From Trichopria drosophilae (taxonomy: Eukaryota; Arthropoda; Insecta; Hymenoptera; Diapriidae), in NCBI GenBank assembly GCA_030407085.1, contig CM059586.1, positions 103,181,501 through 103,245,500 on the forward strand: 64,000 nt of DNA, given 5' to 3'. A model generated the notes under the pieces. The model was not told the DNA's origin, ran no database searches, and saw only the letters and a list, made by a program, of their open reading frames with translations. Shown here in pieces: positions 1 to 13,200 of this stretch. A program made the translations under genes and the position numbers. Each line of letters opens with the position of its first letter. Position 1 is the stretch's first letter.

Positions 1-3000
1 TTGATACCTCCTGACAATTTTCTAGAACATTGTTTATCATTTTCTAACCTATTTTTCTTTCTTATTTTCTTTCTATTTTTACTTATCGAGTTATCGCTAC
101 ATTTAATTGTTTCTTGCATTATGGGTGTTTTAATTATTCTTGACACTACAAGTTTGTATAGTGTAAAACCACTTTTATTTCATTTATCAATGAACGTGAT
201 AACGAATTGCGAACTCGTCGTAGTAATGTATGGTATTGCAAATAGCAAATTCATGTTTTAAAGTTTTATAGATTAAATGGAAAATTGAAAGCAGTACTTT
301 ACTTTTATGTTTTGAAAGAAATACATTGTTTATAGTGTGTACTAAAACTAAAATGTACTTGTCAGATTTCAGTTGTTTACTTCGTAGTTTTTTAATACCC
401 TATTGCACAAAAACGAAACGAATTTTAGAATCTTTCAAGATTGGTATATGACTTTTTAACTGAATAGAAATATGTTTCTGGACATGGAATATATCATTTC
501 TGAAAGAGTTAAATGATAGAAGAATAAAGAGTTGGCAAATGATGAAAGAGTGGTTCGATTTTCACTCCTAAATATTAATGCAACTACGTCACGGTCATAA
601 CACAGTAGAGTGTTAAGCTAAATTTAACTTATTAAAATATAAATGGTTGATAAATTATTTTTCTATACATTAAAAGGTTTTAATTAATATAAAAATTCTA
701 TTCTTAACATATTTTATACCTGTTAATGGCGTGACATTTTTTAATTATTGTCTCATTAATAATAAGTTAGTTTACTCTATAAATTTGAATTAGCTAAAAA
801 TTACTAAATTGTGAATAATAAGTGAGTATAAATCATAAATTAAAAATATATTTTGGCTATTATTCTTTCCGATATAATTGTTTCCGATCATCGAATCGAG
901 TCTATTATTTTTTACCCAAATTTTTCAGTACTATTATGCACTAAGAAATGATATTTCCACAATCATTATATTAAAAAAAAGTTAATCAACACGTATTAAA
1001 CATTTGCTATTGGACTCGAAGATACCATTGGGAGAACGAAAAGTTTCATTAGTTACGGGGTTAGAACTTTCTTTAATGCACTTTTAATGTACATTTACAT
1101 GAAACTTTATTTAGAATACCATGAAACAGAAATAACATTTCAGCGACAAATTTTGTACTTTTAATTCCGAATATTTTTTATACAATATTAACTGAAATAG
1201 ATGAAAACAATTAGTTTATTAAATATTACAATGGAGTTCTTATTCATTTACTAATAAATTGTGATAATAAGAAGTGCAAAACTATTGTTTCCTTAGTCAC
1301 ATATTATTTGTTACTATTAGATTAGTAGAATCGACACTTCGATTACTATCATTTTACCAATATATTAAACGATTTTGGCAATTTGTTAGTGACAAATTGA
1401 TTAATTCGTGATAGACTTCTTTTCATTTTAAATTAGTACTGTTTTACTAATTCAGATTTAGATAGTAAATTTTGATAATTTTCTGTATTATTTTAATTTT
1501 TTTAAAACTTTGACTGATAATAATATCTTTAATAATAACTTTACGAAATTATAAATAAATTTGACATAGTGAGTACACTGATCTACAATCCTAAAATCTA
1601 CATAGTACAACTACTAGTAGACATTTTTAGCTAACAAGGGAAGTTACAGTTTCGATCGCGAATGTAGCCTTATATATTTTGTTTAAATTATATCAAATTA
1701 AATTTAATGTTTTATAAAATATCTTCATATTAAAATAATGTCCCAAGTTTAACAAATTCAAAATGTTTTGTGGAAAACGTTTAGTTAATTGTATTTTATA
1801 AATTATGAAAGTTTCTATATCTTATATCTATAGTTATCTATATTTCATAGATTACTAAAAGTACTGTTTTATTTTTAAGAATCTTTATTTCACAATTGTA
1901 CTCTATAAATTTGAATTAGTCAAAAAATACTAAAATAAAATTTTCACAAACAAATAGCAAAATACCTTACTAAAATTACATTCATCAAAGTATTCATTCT
2001 ACTAATCTAATAATAAAAAATAATACTTCAATAATGAAATAGCAGTTTTTCACTGTTTATTAGCAACATGTACTACTAATCGCACAAGTAACCATTTATA
2101 AGTAGCATTTTTCGTTCACGATTTAGTAATTTTTAACAAATTCAAATATAGAGAATAGTGAAAAGTTGAAGTGACATTAATGTTCATAAAATTTTTCTAC
2201 TATTTGACGGATAACCATGCATACTATCTTTAACACTATTATTAACTACATAGAAACGTTGACTAAAGAATAATATAATTTATTGTTCGTCATTTTGAAT
2301 ACTGATTTAATGTTGATTTTTATGTGAACAAATGAATAAAATGATTTTTAGTAAACCAAAAGTTCGATAGCATATTTTATTACACTATTTGTTTACATTT
2401 TTCGATTATAACATTTTTGTTTCATATAAATATCAAGAAAATTATTTTGAACCATATGCGATACAACTCAAATTTGTGTTCCAACAATTTTATTACTATT
2501 GTACTATCTAATTGCAAAAAACTTCAAATATATCGTCGAAATATTTTGTCTAAAAAAATAAAACCAAAACCTATTCACACAAGTAACTTCATTCAAAACA
2601 AATTTTCATTCCAGAAAGCTTTGCACGCAGCGTTTACTTTTTTTTCAATTCCATTTTTGTTAGAAATTGGAATTGTGAACGTTTTAGAAACTTATTTTAT
2701 ATTGTGCTACGATAGTGAATTTAAATGCATAGCTTTGTTTTCCATCATAGAAAACGTATTAATTTCTTTTCTGATAGTTTGTAAAAGAAAAAGTTATAAA
2801 TTTATATTTTTCAAAATTGGTTAAAATATTTTATTTTCGATATTATGAAAGTGACATGATATAAAAAAGTTTTCTCACATGGAATTAATAGGTAAAGGTA
2901 CTCCGAGCATCTCCCTATTAATTTTAGTTAGCGTTAATACATTCACTTAGCAGCTAGTTTAGTCACTATCATACACTCGATTAAATATTATTTAAGTAGT

Positions 3001-6000
3001 AAGAGAAACTAATGTCCAGATGTTTTAAGTGTAAGTAGTTGATTTGAAAAGTTAAAAAGTTGTCCTTTTTCTATTAGTAGATTCAAAACGATTTTGAATG
3101 AGATTTCTTTACAAACTAAAAATACTAATAATCTAATCAACGTTAACGTCTTTGTACTTCGTCCAAATTTTTCAACTTTAATTTATTTCTTTTACTATAT
3201 GTCAACTTTATCTAGTGCACAAAGAGAAAGGAAATTATAAACCATGGAATATCTGCCATAATCACCTAAACTAAAATGACTTTCAATAATGCATAAATTC
3301 GCTTTTCAAACTGGTATGGAATTGTTCAAACTTTCAACTACTACGGTTTCAAAATTATAGTAAACGTAATAATACGGTGTTGCTATCCTCATTATAAACT
3401 TCTCAATGAATATATCCGATTTTTGAAAACACAATTTCTTAGTCGTGGCTTCGTTTTCTAAATCTAAAGAATCCTAGTCGAAATCAAACTATTGATTGCG
3501 TAAATATTAGACAGATTACATATTTACTATGTTAACGGTATAGGGGAAATGGATAGTGTAAGAAAAAAATGGAAAGATTTCTACTAGTCTAGTACTCGCA
3601 TTTTTTTGGTATAAATTTTAAAATTCCTATTTTAAAAAAATGACAATAATGTCGTTACAATGATTATTATTTAGTTGCATATCTCGACGAGCTGACAGAC
3701 TAGGTGTGATTGCTAAATCTATTGTAGAGTAGGGATATTACATCGTTTTTATCTTATATTTTACAACAAACTTGCATAAAATGATATTACAAAAATATTA
3801 TTAATTGATACAACTTTCTAAAACTTCTCAGTTTACAACTAATTTAGGTATTTTTGCACTTTTCGTGTTGGTTTCATTAATGACTTTAAACGCAATTAAT
3901 TATTTCAGAGTTAAATTAAGTCATTTCGAAGTATCAACGCTTCAACCATTTCAGTCACAGACAAAAGTGACAGGTGACAGATGTTGACATTTTAACATTT
4001 ATGGGCTGGTCATTGTCGTTCTCATTTGTTTTTTTTTTGTTCTCGCCCTCCTAAAGATTCTGATCAGTGTAAAATAAAATAATATTGCATACATTTTTAA
4101 CTAGTACTGTAATAGTGCATTTCGTTACTAGTGCGAGGAAGCGCATACAATTAGTAATATTTTTGTCATGTTATTTTGTGTTTTCTCGAACATTTGCACT
4201 GTTTATGGCGAGGGAAACGATTTCTTGCATACATATCCAGGAAATAACATTTTTCGCACTAACATCAACGTAGGAAATATATATTTCCTTCATACCTCAA
4301 GAAAAAAACAAATTTTTTAGAAGAAATTCATGCCAGAATAAATTAATAGCTATTATGATATGATTTTTGGAAAATATGGATATAAAAAAATCAAAATGTC
4401 CGCTAAAAATAATAAAAACGATACTTTATTACGATATTTAGCATCTAGGGATTTTTAAGTTCATTAATTACGAATTTAGGGACAGGGTAACAAAATTCAA
4501 AATTCTAACGGACGACGAATGTTGCAGTCTTGTACAATAACTTATTAATGAAGGACATTTCATGTGGATTCTATGAATTCTTTAACAACTCATAAAGTAC
4601 TTCAAAGCCAAGAAAATTCTGTATATCTGAAAATAAATTTTTTGTTATTTTGGATCGATCTCGAACTCGGATATATACAAAATAAATACAAAATTATGAT
4701 TTTTCAATTTTATTGTCGGCCATATTGGATTCACCATTTTGAATTTTGATAATCTGACACCGGATGCGTACTCGTCAATGTCAAAAAATAAAAAAAAATT
4801 GATTTTTGAAAAGTTGACATCGTATTCGCAATCAACAAACTTTTATTTTTTCCCTAAACCTAAACGAACGAAGTATTATAATTAGGACTTTTTTTCACGG
4901 GGTTCTTTATGGCAAAAAAATCGAATGTGATGTTATATTAATCGATGTTAATGTGAAAATTTGAATTTCATATTCCATTCTATTAAACATACGCAGTCTC
5001 GAAAAATTCCCGCAAGCCATCAAATGAACAAAATAGAAATACAATTCCATAACGAGAATAAAATAGAATAATGAGAGTTGCAAGCGCTCCTAGCGGCGGT
5101 TCAGTTACTTTCGTCTCATCCACAATAAATTTCTCTCTTTTCGCAAGTATGTTGCAAATTTCGACTCTTCTTAAAAGAGTAAAACTATCAATTTCTTTTA
5201 AAGTCGAATTGCACTGAATCTACTCTTATTAGAGTGAATTTCTCAGTCACATTTTACAAAAGTCAAATTATCACTCCAAGAAATGTAGTGTAATACAGAT
5301 ATAAAAAATGTTTATCAAGAAACATTCTATGTTTTTTCAACAATGAATGTAATTGTGACTAAACTGCATGATAAAAAAGCATTTAAAAAGGCCGTGATGT
5401 TGAATTGGTGGTTAGTTCTTAAAAAATCAAATTAGAGGGTCAAATATAGCTTCCAAAATCTACAAATCTTTTGAATTTTCCTGAAACTTTTGATTTTCAA
5501 AATTTAATATAATGGACTCAAAACAACGAAACGACAATAATAAAAGAAATGTTCACGATTGAAAGAGGTATACGTGTTTCTTTTTTAAAGATGCAAACTA
5601 TGAAATTTAACATTCTTATTCGCTGGATTAACTGCAGTGGTAGCCTAAAAGTGGTACAGACTTGTACATAAGATATTCAAAAACATTGAAAGACGTGTTC
5701 CATTTTTGCACAAAATATATCATTTAACAGTCAAAAGTCGTCTAGCATCTCTCAAAAATAAAATAAAAATTAAACTTTTTAAAAAATATGACTTTTTTAT
5801 ATTATTTTGCATTATAATTTTCTTTCAATTTCATGATTAAGAATCTTCAGAACGCACTTGAAAATAGTCAGAATAGCATGTTACTGGATTCGCCAGTTTT
5901 AATTGTCTAGTTTTTTATGAACTACGGAATCATCGACGTAAAAAATGACAATAATCCAAACCGTACATTTAATGTTATTTCTAGTGAAATTTTAATAAAT

Positions 6001-7082
6001 TGAGCAAACTTACAGCCGCTATATTGATTCCGTCATTTTGAATGATCAAAGATATATATTTTGGTTGTTCATCTTGAATCCGACATTTTGGATTGTCAAA
6101 ATTTAAGATCATATTCGTAATCAGAGATTTTTTGTATTTCCGAAACCGAAATCATCTCCGCATTCGAAAATAACAAAGTTCAGCCATTTCCGATATCAAT
6201 GCATTAATGCAAACGGTTAATAATAAAAAATGACAACTGTCAAATTTAAGCCTTTTTGATTATAATTTTGTCTCCTTTCATGATCAAAATTTCGTCAAAT
6301 AATGAGACGAAAACTTGTTATAAATAAAAATGTTAATAAATAAATGATAAAAATTAAATATTCAAGTATTTGAATAAAGAACTTAAAAAACTACGAAAAA
6401 TATCACGTGATATTTTTGTAAGGTTTATAAAACGATTTACAATAATTTTGAATATGTTTAAACATTGACACTTTCTTCAAAAACGTTTTGAGAATGTTGC
6501 AGATATATCATCGTAATATTTATAATAAAATCTATTCACAACTCTTAAAAAAACATTCATGTTCAATTAATTTTGTTCTAGAACAGTAGAACTAAATCTA
6601 TAATTAAACCATATGTATCGAGTTCCACTATGATCAATGACTTTATTCACCGATTACACGCGATCAAAGAAAGCTATTAACTTTAACCATTATTAAATCA
6701 TTTTTAAGGATAATCAAATACACTAAAAATTCACACGAAAATATACTTCTTACTATCTAAACAGTAGGATCTGTCACAACTATGTTTTCTAGTCGGTTTT
6801 ACTATTTAAATAGTAGGCTTGGCAACCTAACTAGTCATGGATACTATTAAAATAGTAAAATTTACTAAAAACGATCGATGTGTCTAGTTAGTAATTCCAA
6901 TTGTTTAATTATTTCCTTGTACTAAACTAAATACATTGGTGATCTCCGAATAGATTTAAAATATTGTATGTAAATACTATTACTCGATAAATATCATAAA
7001 CGAACATGCAACTTTAAGTAAATAAACAAATAGTAAATAGACAACAGGAATTTAATTGTAAAATCTAATATCGAAAAACTAA
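1..7082. other. AT-rich non-coding stretch with dispersed short repeats; no gene recognised
   Basis: Very AT-rich, with many stops in all frames. A motif (ctctataaatttgaatta) occurs at about 774 and 1899 and in inverted form near 2130-2155, followed or preceded by runs of actaaa/tttagt. A degenerate 'gccattttgaat' repeat occurs at 4710-4745 and twice at 6010-6090. Short open frames (for example 2417-2824) are low-complexity and start with non-ATG codons. No exon with convincing composition was found. Confidence 0.6.
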
Positions 7083-8000
7083 GATTGATATATTAAAAAT
7101 TTTAATGTAATTTGTTACAAAACCAATCGCAAACACTCGAGTTAGAACGTAAACTAAGTATTAGTCGAGAACTAACTTCTAGTCTTGTTTAGTTAACCGA
7201 ACTATTGATATTTACTAAAAATGCATAATTTAATTATTACTTTACTAATTTAAATTAGTCACCTTCTTCTTATTAATTGAAAATAATTTACAGTTCCTAC
7301 TGACGGCTTGTTTACAAACTTTCACCGTAATTTAAATACTTACTAACAACACCTGTATTTTATTATTGCTTTGATTTGATACTAAGATTGACATCTCTTA
7401 ATTATTAAAAATTTGTAATGTAATTCGTTATAAAATCAATCGTAAACACCCGAGTTAGAACATGAACTAAATATTAGTCGAGAACTAAGTATTAGTATGG
7501 TAGTACCTATTAATCTTATTTAGTTAACCGAATTATTGACATTTACTAAAAATGCACGATTAATAATTTCTTTACTAATTTAAATTAGTCACCTTCTTAT
7601 TAATTGCAAATTATTTAAAGTTCCTACTGACGGATTGTTTACAAACTTTCACCGTAATTTAAATACTTAGTAGCAACACCTGTACTTTATTATTGCTTTG
7701 ATTTGATAATTAGATTGACATCTCGTAATTATTAAAAATTTGTAATGTAATTCGTTACAAAATCAATCGTAAATACCCGAGTTAGAACATGAACTAAAAT
7801 TAGTCGAGAACTAACTAGTAATCTTGTTTAGTTAACCTAATTATTGATATTTCCTAAAAATGCACAATTACTAATTTATTTACTAATTTAAATTAATCAC
7901 CTTCTTATTAATTGCAATTTACTTAAAGTTCCTACTCACGGATTGTTTACAAACTTTCACCATAATTTAAATACTTAGTAGCAACACTTGTGTTTTAACA
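7083..8000. repeat. Tandem triplication, unit about 300-327 bp
   Basis: Three consecutive copies begin near 7083, 7386 and 7713 (gattgayat...), each carrying the same order of landmarks: gagttagaac, agtcgagaacta, tttagttaacc, actaatttaaattag, and a conserved stretch around ttgtttacaaactttcacc at about 7310, 7638 and 7945. The copies differ by small indels and substitutions, and the third is the shortest. No coding potential. Confidence 0.85.
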
Positions 8001-8765
8001 ATCCACATTAGACACTTAACTAAAAAAAATGTCTTAGTAACAACGACAATAAAAGTATTGAAAATTCGACTATTACACTATAAAACTGAATCTGTCTGGT
8101 ACTCCGTTTTTTAAATAGTCTCAATGCATAAAAATGGTCACTAATAAACTCGTTAAAAGAAACATTGAATAACTACGTCTTAGTAGGTACATCCAAACCT
8201 TAGTCACGTGCCGTGTATGGTGGTTTTAGAATAAACAGTATTATCTTAAGACGACGAATCCAGACCTTAAATCAAAAGCAATTCTTTTCTGATTCTTCCG
8301 TTGTTTTTACGTTACACGAATAATACAGAAACCACTTGTAACTGATATACCAATTTTCTCAATAATTTACGATAATCGGCTTTGTTACCATTGGGATAAC
8401 TGTTAGTAAAATGGTCGTTATTTGAATTTCGTACACAATGCGTCACTTTATCGCTGCCGAACGAAGAATTTTCGATCAATCTCGAAACTGGTGCATAAAT
8501 TCGCGAAATTCCGACACTATCGCTACTTCCTTCCGCCATCCTTCCATTTTCCGATTTATCGTCAGCGACATCACAACAACAACAACAAAAAAACACTGTC
8601 ACCTCCTGAGAATCGGGTTAAGAAACACTTCTTGAGCACTTTAACCCCTGGTTCCGAAGGGTTAAGGCAAAGTGACACTTACGTCTGGGCAGTAGCATGT
8701 TACTCCGATTTTCCGGCTGTTTGCTGGAGTTGATGTTGCCAACGGGTAAAAAAGATCCGGACCGG

Positions 8766-8800
8766 CACAGACACACTAACACACACACGCACACACACTC
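8766..8800. repeat. CA-type microsatellite
   Basis: Imperfect (CA)n tract broken by TA and CG steps, inside the CpG-rich island. Confidence 0.8.
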
Positions 8801-9030
8801 GCGGTTTTTCGATTCGACGGAGCTGCGCGACACGGTCACCCGCTAGCAGCCACGAGTGACTAGTGACTGACTGACTGACGGAGCGGCGGCGGAGGCGTCG
8901 GCGGCGGTCGCCAGCCAACCAGCGTGCATATACCCAGACTATATAGCAGCTTTAGCTATAGAACGCATCGGAGATGTGCCGCCGCGTGAACGTTCGGGTC
9001 GTCCCTATAGGAAATCCACGTATACCCGGA

Positions 9031-9058
9031 ACTGACTGACTGACTGACTGATTGACTC
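9031..9058. repeat. GACT tetranucleotide microsatellite
   Basis: About six to seven units of actg with one substitution; a shorter run of the same motif is at about 8862-8881. Both lie inside the CpG-rich island. Confidence 0.85.
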
Positions 9059-9499
9059 GGTGACTGAGTGACCCAGTGTCCGTCTTCCTCGTCGGTATTA
9101 ACCCTGGTGCTTGCTGGCTCGGCCCGGCTCCTCGCCCTGGCACCAAGACCAGCGGTGAGCTTGAATGAATCGCTGCGCGTCGCGCCGGTCGCGGATCCCA
9201 CCCCCGCCAACCCCTGCCCGCATCCCCCAGTGCCTGGACCCGATGCTGCGACAGTCAGTGTGCCTCGGCACCTCCTAACAGAATGCTTCGATGCTCCTCC
9301 ACCTTTTAATTATGGCTAGTGACAGAAGTTACAAGTACACAAATAATCCCTACTAAATTAGTTAGGTAAACTAGTAACTAAAAGACCTGTGTAATATTTC
9401 CAAAATAGTTTGGGAAAATTCATTAAATGGGGAGCTCCTGAGGACGTCCAAATATCCCCTTTTGGTCCTCGGGAGCTCCTCAGGGGCTCCTGAGGACGT

Positions 9500-11470
9500 C
9501 CTGGGATGGTTTTGTGCTGTTTGGGACATGATTTTTGCGAATAACACGGCACAAAGTGTTTCCGAAAAGAATTTCCGTGCTCAAAAAGATGGAGCTTGCA
9601 GGATTTTCCGAGAAAAGTGAGGTTAAGTGTGTCAAAATGTGCATTTTGGCACTGTTTTGTTTTTATAACAAAACCCTGTCGGCCCGGGTCAACTGAAAAT
9701 TTGCCGAAAATTGTCCCAAAATTGACCCAAAATTGACTCAAAATTGGCCCAAAATTGTCCGAAAATTGACCGAAAATCGACAGGAATTTGGTCGATTTGT
9801 GCGAAGAAACGGCCCAAAATTGACCAGCAATTGACTGAATGCCCACTACGGTTGATTTTCGGTCAATTTTTGGTGGATTTAAGGTCGATTTTCGATTGAT
9901 TTTCGGTCGATATTCAGTCGACTTTTCCGGAGTTGACCAATGAATACATTTTGATTAGGTCGATATTAGGTCGATTTAGTAAATATCGACTGAAAATCGA
10001 CCCAAAATCGGCATTCGGTCAATTGTCGGTCAATTCTAGGTCAACTCCTTACACAAGTCGACAAATTTTTGGTCGACCTGGGTCGATAGGGAAGAGAATA
10101 CTTCATATGTGTACAAAAATATACATTTGGATACACTTAAGCTCACTTTTCTAGGAAATAGCGACGTGAAAATTCTACTATCATTTTCACCATAAAAATT
10201 ACTTTTGAAATGCTGCTGCGATTGTCCAAAGTAAATTCTCTCTTGCTATAAAGAGAATTTCCGAAAGGCGTTTTCTTGACTATAAAGGATGATGTTGGTA
10301 GAATTTTCCTGTCACGTCACATTTTCCAGAAAAGTGAGTTTAAATGTGTGAAAATGTTCTTTTTAGCACTATTTCAATTGTCTTTATAGTGAGAGAGAAT
10401 TTACTTTGGACAATCGCAGCATTATTTCCGAAGTATTTATTTGTGCTGAAAATGATGTTGAAAGAATTTTCCGATCACGTCACAATTCGAGAAAAAATGA
10501 GGTTGAGTATCAGAATGTGCGTTTTGGGGACTAATTCCATTGTCTTTGTAGCATAAGACAATTTACTTTTGACAATCGCAGCATAATTTCCCAAGTATGT
10601 TTGGTGCTGAAAATTATGGCGCTGGAAAAATTTTCCAATCACGTCACATTTCCTAGAAAAGCGTGTTAAAATCTGGGGTTTTGGCACTATTTCCATTATT
10701 CTTCGTATAAAGCAAAAGACTATTTACTTTGGACAATTACAGCATAATTTTCTCCTAAGTATAAGTAGTGTGTGAGTAAGTGTAAACACAGGATAAGTGT
10801 TTTTTTATGCTGAAAATGATGGCGCTGGAGTAATTTTCCTATCGAGTTGCATAGCAAAGTCAGGTAAAGTGTGTCCAAAATGCACATTTTTTCATATTTA
10901 ACCTTATTTTTCTCGAAGATGTGACGTTATAATTTATCTTTTGCTACAAAGACAACGGAAATGGTGTAAAAAACACTAATTTTCCCATGTTTTTCTAGAA
11001 AATGCGACATGATAGGGAGATTCGGCGAGTGCCATCGTTTTCAACTAGAAAAAATACTTCGACAATGACGATTGTTAAAAGTAAATTATCTTGTGTTACA
11101 AAGATAATGGAATTAGTTCAAAAAACGTACATTTAGACACATTTAACCTCATTTTTTTCTGAATTGTAACGTTATCAGAAAATTCTTTCAGCACCATCAT
11201 TTTCCGCATAAAAAATACTCGGAAATGATGCTGCGATTGTGCAAAGTAAATTTACTTAACCTCACTTTTCTTGGAAATGCGACGTAAAAGGATAATTCTG
11301 CCAGCGCCATCGTTTCCAAAGCAAAAAAATACTTCGGAAATGATGCTTGTCAAAAGTAAATTGTCTTATGCTACAAAGACAAAGGAAAGAGTCCCAAAAA
11401 TGCATATTTTGTCACACTTAATCTTACTTTTCTAAAAAATGCGACGTCATCATCACCATCCTTTTTAGCT
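9500..11470. repeat. Array of ~165-bp units in both orientations
   Basis: A recurring module (gagaaaagtgaggttaagtg plus 'gtgcattttggcac', 'ggacaatcgcagca' and 'tcacgtcac') appears on the plus strand near 9612, 10330, 10490, 10655 and 10855. It appears in reverse complement near 10133, 10890, 11140, 11260 and 11415. Spacing of the plus-strand copies is about 160-200 bp. The copies are diverged. The foldback element at 9674-10091 interrupts the array between its first and second modules. No coding potential is supported. Confidence 0.75.
9674..10091. mobile_element. Foldback-like element with inverted arrays of a ~10-bp repeat
   Basis: The ends are inverted: ccctgtcggcccgggtcaac on the left and, in reverse complement, ccctatcgacccaggtcgac on the right. 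The left half (9690-9850) is many copies of ccaaaattga-like units; the right half (9850-10085) carries the complementary ggtcaatttt/ggtcgatttt units, so the whole 418 bp can fold on itself. It sits within the ~165-bp array. No clear target duplication was seen. A 162-residue minus-strand open frame through it is a by-product of the repeats. Confidence 0.65.
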
Positions 11471-11899
11471 CGAAAAAGCTCTTCAGAAACACGAAGTGGA
11501 ATTTCATTCGCAGAAAGAAAATTGGATTTTGCAGCATAGTGTAATCAACGATTAAAAACCGACTATTTCTTTCCTATTATATCGTGAAAATCTCTTGGTT
11601 ATCCCTTACAGGGGTGGTGTAACATAAGTTATACTTTGCGTTATTGACTATAAAAGTAAACTATAAAAGTTGACTTGTTTGCGAACGAAATGCAAATTAG
11701 GTAAAATACATGTTGTAAAGGAACATTTTGTGGGTACGATTCTATTAATGAGGTTACATCATGCACGGTGGGTTTTATTTAAAACCATATCTCGCAATAT
11801 GAGCGACATGGATGATAATAGAATTATTATATCACTGAGATACAAATTTTTAATTGTATCGGATTTATCGAAAGTGCGCTCTTGAATAAAATTTATGAA

Positions 11900-13200
11900 A
11901 CCTTATAAAATTCAAAATGACCAATCAAATGTGGCGGATCAAAATTCGAAAATATTTTTTAGTTTAGTTTATTTGGTGCCAATGAAGGTGTTGTTATGGT
12001 CACTGAATGCGTATCCGTTGTCAAAACACGAAACAAGTTAATAATTTTGTTTAGTTAAAACTGATTTATTCTACAACAAATTTACAACTTGCATTGTATA
12101 ATACATTAGCGGATTACTTATTTTATTTGCATTTTTTTGCATTACTCTTTTGCGCGTTTCTTTTTGTCTCTTGGATGTTTCAGAGACCATCTAAATGTTA
12201 AGGAAAAAGAAACAAAAACGCTGAAAATAATAGAGGGAGTGTTAAATAAGGTAAGGAAATACTGTTGTTTACTATACGAAAATTGTACGAGTTTGGTAGT
12301 GTTTATGAAGCAACATCATAAACAGCATAATACTAAATTTCGTCAATGCACACAACATTTCGCTGCGTATTTTGCTTTTTATTTCATAATGTATGTACAC
12401 CCTTTAAAGAACAATTTTTATTGTGAACGCGGTTAATACGTAAACATGAATATTCACAATTGATTTTAGTCTTAGTTAGTATTAACTAGTATATTAACAA
12501 TTAATACTAGTTTTTTTGGCATTTATAAATATTAAACGAAGCATATATACTCGGACTAAGCTTAGGAATTATATGCAAATGCCAAAATATAAAACAATTA
12601 TAAGTTAGTTTAAAAATAGTTCGCCAAGTTGGAATTGCCATTTTGAATTTTCAAATTTTAATCAGATTCGTAATCAGCGATCTCGAAAACCCCATAGTAA
12701 TGCATTCAAAGGTCGCTGATCTTGAATCCGGACTTAGATTTGAAACATTCAAATTGGCGGATCCAATATGGCGGCCACAAATTTGAAAATTTATCAGATT
12801 TGCGTCAAAATTGTTACTCGTCGTTGCTGATTTTAAGTCCGGCCTTAAATTTTGAAAATTCGAAACTTAAAATTCCATTACTAAAGTTAATAACGTGGCT
12901 TAATTTTTTGTTATTTTATCTGGTATTATTATTACATTACTGCATCAGCGTTTTAAAATTTTAACAATCCGATATTAGACAGCGACCGCTAAACCTCAGA
13001 ATAACAAGAAAATAGGATCAGTTTTCAATTTTATGTCCGCCATTTTAAATTTCGACAATACAACATTACATTCATAATCAGCGAGTTCAGAAACCTCCGA
13101 GTAACAAGATTCAAGCCAATCCGTATCATCATGAATCCGCCATTTTGAATCTTCAAAAACTGACCCAAAAAGGCAAAGGTGTCAAATATACTTGACAAAA
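11900..13200. repeat. Degenerate 'ATGGCGG' dispersed repeats
   Basis: Several diverged copies of a module containing caatatggcggcc / ccgccattttgaat, 'aaaattcgaaa' and 'gattcgtaatcagcga' occur in both orientations, most clearly at 11905-12010, 12620-12880 and 13030-13160. The same module recurs at 4.7, 6.0, 14.3-14.6, 16.5, 17.6, 23.8, 25.0-25.5, 41.8 and 60-61.9 kb. No open frame is shared among copies, so this is a non-coding interspersed repeat. Confidence 0.6.

Larger units (their letters stand above)
8430..9330. promoter_or_regulatory. CpG-rich island, candidate promoter and non-coding first exon
   Basis: A 900-bp GC- and CpG-rich block stands out in AT-rich DNA. It contains GGCGGCGG runs (8881-8910), CA and GACT microsatellites and a TATATAG-like stretch at about 8940. 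A consensus splice donor GTAAGTG on the minus strand (GT at 8682-8681) could end a minus-strand first exon; a plus-strand GCG|GTGAGC near 9153 is a second donor-like site. No recognisable protein is encoded, so orientation and the gene served are unknown. Confidence 0.4.

Noticed and set aside
2417..2824. 135-codon open frame on the plus strand
   Set aside because: Starts with TTG, composed of AT-rich low-complexity codons (I, K, F, N), no recognisable domain.
8312..8602. 96-codon minus-strand frame with a poly-cysteine run
   Set aside because: The Cys run is translation of a CAA-type simple repeat; the start is not ATG.
9068..9319. 83-codon plus-strand frame with a signal-peptide-like start in the CpG island
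   Set aside because: Starts with GTG; the Pro/Ala-rich composition follows from GC-rich DNA, and a donor-like site lies inside it.
9358..9846. 162-codon open frame on the minus strand
   Set aside because: About half of it is translation of the ~10-bp repeat array at 9674-10091; the rest crosses the repeat boundary.
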